Of a stretch of 64,000 nucleotides of DNA, positions 59,951 to 64,000 are shown piece by piece. Positions within the stretch are counted from its first letter, which is position 1. Each line of letters opens with the position of its first letter. The position numbers were made by a program, and so were the translations under genes. Origin of the DNA: Phycisphaerae bacterium (GTDB taxonomy: Bacteria; Planctomycetota; Phycisphaerae; Sedimentisphaerales; Anaerobacaceae); NCBI GenBank assembly GCA_030615025.1, contig JAUXAB010000012.1:1-64000 (forward strand), given 5' to 3'. The notes beneath the pieces were generated by a model. The model did no database searches and had not been told where the DNA came from. It was given only the letters and a program-made list of their open reading frames with translations.

Positions 59951-61816
59951 ATGGCTTATTCCAAAAGTTTCAAGAAGTGCGTAATCACCGTACTGGCAGT
60001 ACTGACGACAGTCGGTAGTGCCTGGGCAGGAGACGCGGCGAAAAAAACGGGGGGCTGGGCATTGCAGATACTTCCGGCCGAGACTCTGTTCTGTGTCAAG
60101 GTAAACAATCTTGACAGCACCTGCACGGCCGTGAATGAGTATCTTAAGGGTGTTGCCCCGGAGTCGTTCGATGCTAAAGATGAGGTACTTTCCAAACTGG
60201 TAGAGATGCTGGGCAGCAAGAGGCCGAGGGGAGTTAATGTAAAGGGAACCTTCGCGATATTCGGTGTAAACCTGTCGAGTAAGGAGTCTGCGGTCAACCC
60301 CTTTGCCAACTTATTTATAGGGGCTTTAGTACAGGTCAGGAATTACGACAACTTCGTCTCCAGAAATCCAAACGTGGGTGAAGCCGACGATGAGGGTATC
60401 TCCAAAATAACAGTGGACGGGCATGAAGAAGCGGTCGTGACGAAGAAGGGCCGGTTTGCTGTAATGTGTCCGACCAGGTCCCGGGACAAGCTAATACGCT
60501 TCAAGAAGATGCGGATCGGCAAGAAACGCCGATTGGGTGCTTTGCTGGACGAGAGCGAGAAGGAGTTGTTGAGGGCTTCGCCTATCTGGCTGTACGGAAA
60601 TGTGCAGCAGGGTTCGAAGCTGTTCGCACCGATAGTTTTTGCGCAGCTCGAGATGATGAAGGTGATGCTGAAGAAGGCACAGAAGCAGGGCAATGCCGCC
60701 ATGGTGGATCCTGCCGCCATTGCCAGCTTCTACAGTGAGATATTCGAGATACTGCTCAAGGGAACCGACCGTCTCAGCATCGGGATTGTGCCCACTGCCG
60801 AAAAGTGCACGTTTACGCTGCAATGCAAGGCCGTTGACGGCACGCTCCTCGCACAGTTGCTGGTCGCGCCCGAGGGCGGTGACCTCAGCGAATTGCTCGG
60901 CTATCTTGAGAACGGGGCATTCGCGAATGTTGTCACTAAGGTCAACCGAAAGGGCATGAACCTTGGCTACATGAAAATGATCGATCTTTTCGCCGCCATA
61001 TCACCCGATGCCATTGGCAAGGCCGAGACGGACAAGCTCAAGAAGCTGACCGCCAAGTTTATCAATGCCATTGGCGATTGTGTTGGGATATCGATGAAGT
61101 CCGGCGGCGAGAAAAGCGGGCCGTTCTCCTTTAAGTACGTTATCCAAGTCAAAGACGAACAAGCCTTCAAAGAGGTCATCGAAGAGGAGTTCAAGATGAT
61201 CGACGAAGGGATGTTCGATAAGATGTACAAAGGCTTCGGCCTCGATATCCATTTGGAAATCGAGCGCGAGACAGCTACTTACAGGGGCGTAGAGATAGGC
61301 TCGGCCAAGCTGTCATTCAAAATGGCCGACGAGGATTCGCCCGAAGCCGAGATGATCGATAAGATCTGGGGTAAGGGGCTGCAATACCGCTGGGCACTGC
61401 TTGATGGCTACTGTGCCTACGCGTTCGGCGGCGACAGCGATAAAATCATCCGCAACCTCATCGACCAGGTCAAGGCTGGTGGGCCGGACGAGTTAGCTTC
61501 AGAGATCGAGACTGCCGTCGACATATTTGTAGGGGACGATGAGGAGTATGATTTCGGCGGGACGGTCAACTTCGTGCGGATGCTTAACATGATGTCTGGA
61601 TTTATTGCGGCCTCGGGTGGGCCTCAGATCAAACCTCTGGATATGCTGACAAAGAGCAATATTGTTTTTGCCGGTCGGGCCCGAGAGGGTAAGCTGCTCG
61701 TCGAGAGTGTGCTGCCGAAACAGCATCTGCTCGAGATCAAGGCCGCGGGTAAGAAGTTCGGTGAAGAGATGGAAAAAGGCGTGAAGGAGATGCAAAAGAA
61801 GAAGGAGAAGAAATAA
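59951..61816 (+). CDS. large secreted protein, DUF3352-like, function unknown
   Basis: 621 residues. Signal peptide CVITVLAVLTTVGSAWAG. The opening WALQILPAETLFCVKVNNLD, the repeated patterns of 'FAIFGVNLSS' and 'FAVMCPTRSRDKLI', and the later YAFGGDSDKIIRNLIDQV recall the DUF3352 plan in which two similar halves report on protein-like domains, but this is only a resemblance. Its C terminus is a lysine-rich coil (EEMEKGVKEMQKKKEKK). AAAGGAG precedes ATG 59951. Stands alone between two repeat copies. No function inferred. Confidence 0.65.
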   Translation: MAYSKSFKKCVITVLAVLTTVGSAWAGDAAKKTGGWALQILPAETLFCVKVNNLDSTCTAVNEYLKGVAPESFDAKDEVLSKLVEMLGSKRPRGVNVKGTFAIFGVNLSSKESAVNPFANLFIGALVQVRNYDNFVSRNPNVGEADDEGISKITVDGHEEAVVTKKGRFAVMCPTRSRDKLIRFKKMRIGKKRRLGALLDESEKELLRASPIWLYGNVQQGSKLFAPIVFAQLEMMKVMLKKAQKQGNAAMVDPAAIASFYSEIFEILLKGTDRLSIGIVPTAEKCTFTLQCKAVDGTLLAQLLVAPEGGDLSELLGYLENGAFANVVTKVNRKGMNLGYMKMIDLFAAISPDAIGKAETDKLKKLTAKFINAIGDCVGISMKSGGEKSGPFSFKYVIQVKDEQAFKEVIEEEFKMIDEGMFDKMYKGFGLDIHLEIERETATYRGVEIGSAKLSFKMADEDSPEAEMIDKIWGKGLQYRWALLDGYCAYAFGGDSDKIIRNLIDQVKAGGPDELASEIETAVDIFVGDDEEYDFGGTVNFVRMLNMMSGFIAASGGPQIKPLDMLTKSNIVFAGRAREGKLLVESVLPKQHLLEIKAAGKKFGEEMEKGVKEMQKKKEKK

Positions 61817-62034
61817 ACCGAGGAGAGTCCCGGTTCGGATGATATACGATAGACCAGTGATATAGTACAGAGCCTTAGAACAAAGTAGCAGTAAAACCGA
61901 CGCTATTTACCTCAGAGGCAAAGTGATACTGATATGGGAAAGTTATTGATTGATTTATCAATATTATAATCAATCACCGCGTCGAGTAGACGTACCATAG
62001 CTCTCTCATTTAGGCGTGTTTTTTGTTCTCCTTT
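61817..62034. other. AT-rich gap before repeat copy C
   Basis: First 218 bp of a 701-bp gene-poor interval (61817-62517). Contains only an AT-rich inverted block ATTGATTGATTTATCAATATTATAATCAATCA near 61948. No conserved frame, tRNA or clear terminator. After repeat copy C, 62184-62517 is likewise without a supportable gene. Confidence 0.45.
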
Positions 62035-62183
62035 TCTCAGCTTTTTTAGCTTGGTGTGACTACAACCAGGATACAACTGTACAACCTCTTATCTACCAAT
62101 TCGCCAAAAATACCCATGTCATAAGCATTGTGTTGTCAAAGATTTATGAAAAAGTCAAAATTTAGCGCCGGTTTCAATGTCCG
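62035..62183. repeat. 130-150 bp dispersed repeat, copy C
   Basis: Same family as copies A and B: TCTCAGCTTTTTTAGCTTGG (shared with A), CTACAAC, TTATCTACCAATTCGCC, CATAAGCATTGTGTTGTC, TTTATGAAAAAGTCAAAATT (shared with B) and the end GGTTTCAATGTCCG. Same orientation as the other copies. Confidence 0.8.
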
Positions 62184-62517
62184 TTGCTTTTGAGCACACA
62201 CTTGCGGTCCCATTACAATTCCCGCAGGCAGAGTCACCCAATATCCGAATTATTGGCCTTAAGAATGCTGTCGATACAAGGAATCAGTTCTTGCCTTCTC
62301 AATACAAGGGCCTCTTGTCTGTCACCCTGTTCAGAACCGCTTTATGTATCCTGGGCTATGATGGCGGCCCCGGGACTGGTTTTTTAATAATTCTTCACTG
62401 GAATTACCAAGACTATACTTATATAATCATGTGTGTCGTTGAAGATTAGATCTGTTATCAGTAGTAGGATTGTCAACGGACAGTAGTCAGAGATTGATGC
62501 ATAGGAGAGACGGCCAC

Positions 62518-63738
62518 ATGAAGACAATGAAAACGAAAATAAGTAGGCGTACGTTCATTAAGTCCTCAGGTATTGCGCTGGCACTGCCGACCATTATTAC
62601 CTCAAAGGCTTTGGGAGCACTTGATGGTACGCCCCCGGCCAGCCAACGTATTACCCTGGGTGGCATTGGAATGGGTGGCCGGGGATCAGGCAACATCAGA
62701 CAATTGATGACGGACAGGCGTGTCCAGTTCGTTGCTGCATGTGACGTGAAACACAACGCGCTTAGGGCATGGAAGAACAACAAGAACGTGGATACCTATT
62801 TCGACTATCGCGAGCTGGTCGCTCGCGATGACATTGATATGATTATGTGCGGTACGCCTGATCACTGGCACGCGCAGATTACCATCGACGCAATGAAAGC
62901 CGGCAAGGACGTCTTCTGCGAGAAACCCTTAAGCCTGACCATAGGTGAGGGACGCAAGATGGTAGAGACGGCCCGGACTTACGGGCGCGTCTTTTCTTGC
63001 GGCAGCCAGAGGGTAATCGGGGATTATGGACGGCTGGCCAGTGCGGCACGGAGCGGCAGGTACGGCAAGATACTGGAGGGGCATGCCAACCCCGGTGGCC
63101 CACCGCGTATGTGCTACCTGCCGGGTGTGACGATTCCGCCGAACACAATCGAGTGGGACCTGTGGCTCGGACCTGCACCTTGGGTCCCATATCATCCATA
63201 CCGCTGCAGCAGCGCATATGGATTGGGCGGACAGGGATTCCGCACCTGGTATGACTACTCAGGCGGTATGATGACCGATTGGGGCGGGCACAAATTCGGC
63301 GGCGCGACGCATGGCATGGGCGTAGATCACACTGGGCCAACCCAGATCAAGTATCCTGACGGCAAGGAGTACAAGTACCTTACATATATCTTCAAGAATG
63401 GCATGAAGCTCATCAAGAGTAACCGCCAGGGATACATGTGCGAAAAGGGTTGGGCCGAGCCATGGAACGGAATGCCTGTTCCTCCTCCGGGCCTACGCTG
63501 GTATGAAGAGGGGGCCCGCTCTCCGCATGAGGACTGTATTAATTGTATCATAGAACGAAGGCGTCCTTTCCGCGATGTGGAATACGCGCATCGTGTAGCA
63601 AGCGTCTGTCATCTCGGCAACATCTGCTTCAGGCTAAAGAGGGACCTGAAGTGGGATCCAGACAAGGAAGAGTTCATCAATGACGAGGAGGCCAACAGGC
63701 TCGTAGATAGGCCGAGACGCGGGCCGTGGCAGATATAG
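62518..63738 (+). CDS. Gfo/Idh/MocA family oxidoreductase with Tat-like signal
   Basis: 406 residues. Leader SRRTFIKSSGIALALPTIIT, Rossmann motif ITLGGIGMGGRGSGNIRQLM, GTPDHWHAQITIDAMKAGKD, catalytic DVFCEKPLSLTIGEGRKMVE, WDLWLGPAPWVPYHPYRCSS, SGGMMTDWGGHKFGGATHGM (a His-rich substrate loop) and end VDRPRRGPWQI. AGGAG lies nine bases before ATG 62518; in-frame codons exist to 62470. One of four MocA-type enzymes in the catabolic region, probably periplasmic and glycoside-directed. Confidence 0.9.
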   Translation: MKTMKTKISRRTFIKSSGIALALPTIITSKALGALDGTPPASQRITLGGIGMGGRGSGNIRQLMTDRRVQFVAACDVKHNALRAWKNNKNVDTYFDYRELVARDDIDMIMCGTPDHWHAQITIDAMKAGKDVFCEKPLSLTIGEGRKMVETARTYGRVFSCGSQRVIGDYGRLASAARSGRYGKILEGHANPGGPPRMCYLPGVTIPPNTIEWDLWLGPAPWVPYHPYRCSSAYGLGGQGFRTWYDYSGGMMTDWGGHKFGGATHGMGVDHTGPTQIKYPDGKEYKYLTYIFKNGMKLIKSNRQGYMCEKGWAEPWNGMPVPPPGLRWYEEGARSPHEDCINCIIERRRPFRDVEYAHRVASVCHLGNICFRLKRDLKWDPDKEEFINDEEANRLVDRPRRGPWQI

Positions 63739-63807
63739 ACCGGTGTGATTCCGGGGACTACGGTGAGTTGATTCTAATATCTGAGGTTTTTGAAAGTAGG
63801 ATACGAA

Positions 63808-64000
63808 ATGATGAGCAAGAGAATCGCAGTGATGTTGATAGTTTGTATCTTGGTGACGCAGGTGTCGTTCGGTGACGTCTGGGAAGATATCGCAGGATAC
63901 GAGTACGGTGACGAGCCAAATCCATGTGAGCAAGCGGAAATGCTGCTACAAGAGACTCCCATCAACGAGTACGACCAGGTCGAAGAGAAGCTTATTGCTG
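63808..64000 (+). CDS. secreted protein, N-terminal part only (cut by window edge)
   Basis: The 64 visible residues open MMSKRIAVMLIVCILVTQVS, a clear signal peptide, then WEDIAGYEYGDEPNPCEQAE with a Cys. This WEDIAxYEYGD...PNPCEQAE start is one I associate with planctomycete secreted proteins often having HEAT-like repeats or a sugar-hydrolase domain later, but nothing beyond the start can be judged. The reading frame is open to the end of the window. ATG 63808 follows AGGA. Possibly co-transcribed with the MocA gene upstream. Confidence 0.6.
   Translation, partial: MMSKRIAVMLIVCILVTQVSFGDVWEDIAGYEYGDEPNPCEQAEMLLQETPINEYDQVEEKLIA

Noticed and set aside
62177-62449. Plus-strand open frame of 90 codons after repeat copy C
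   Set aside because: It starts inside the repeat, has no ribosome-binding site and its composition and predicted peptide match nothing.

Overview
The window looks like a chromosomal segment of an uncultured anaerobic planctomycete, most likely class Phycisphaerae (Sedimentisphaerales-like). This is inferred from gene content: a dockerin-ended secreted protein, a PEP-CTERM protein, two H-X9-DG pseudopilins, four Tat-type Gfo/Idh/MocA oxidoreductases, several ECF sigma/anti-sigma pairs, the siroheme-dependent haem genes ahbC/ahbD typical of anaerobes, and many short dispersed intergenic repeats. No rRNA, CRISPR array or complete mobile element was seen.

Layout. 0.1-2.4 kb: secreted metallopeptidase-like dockerin protein. 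2.9-7.2 kb: nucleotide-sugar dehydrogenase, GT4 glycosyltransferase and GH130 glycosidase, with a toxin-antitoxin pair wedged between the last two. 7.4-9.9 kb: a BglII/BstYI-type restriction-modification pair followed by a GIY-YIG nuclease, with a related upstream sequence before the methyltransferase and the nuclease. 10.5-20.6 kb: housekeeping and regulatory genes (MBL-fold hydrolase, secreted nitrilase-like protein, DUF434, HAD phosphatase, ECF sigma plus membrane partner, PhoD-like phosphatase, DegT aminotransferase, HTH/degenerate receiver protein). 20.7-23.7 kb: two tandem pseudopilins and a sigma/anti-sigma pair. 23.8-25.7 kb: mnmA among relics (5' part of a tRNA-Arg gene, a sigma-factor tail, a cysteine synthase pseudogene). 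25.76-30.7 kb: promoter, small ORF, hemX-like, hemA, ahbD, ahbC; this cluster carries three different short repeats, two of them inside coding sequence.

31-37 kb is a metal/redox-flavoured regulatory patch: an ECF sigma factor that looks short at its N terminus, two paralogous ZAS-type anti-sigma factors plus a third C-terminal fragment, two YHS-like proteins (one with an in-frame TGA in its signal peptide), a zinc-ribbon protein, a NifX-like protein and a PEP-CTERM protein. 37.4-63.8 kb is a carbohydrate/nucleoside catabolic region: nucleoside hydrolase and a nucleoside-permease-like MFS protein, GH10 xylanase, MocA-family oxidoreductases, PIG-L deacetylase, isochorismatase-like hydrolase, DUF4185, two beta-helix proteins, DUF3326, an FG-GAP protein with a truncated C-terminal domain, UroD-type methyltransferase, BNR sialidase and an EF-hand esterase. 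Nearly all have export signals, consistent with periplasmic or extracellular glycan breakdown. Three copies of a roughly 130-150 bp repeat lie in the gaps of this region (54.9, 59.6 and 62.0 kb).

The strongest leads for unusual biology are the R-M/GIY-YIG/toxin-antitoxin island, the repeat-invaded alternative haem operon, the multiplied Cys-containing anti-sigma family beside metal-binding genes, and the dispersed 130-150 bp repeat. All calls come from reading sequence and recalled family signatures; no database search was run.
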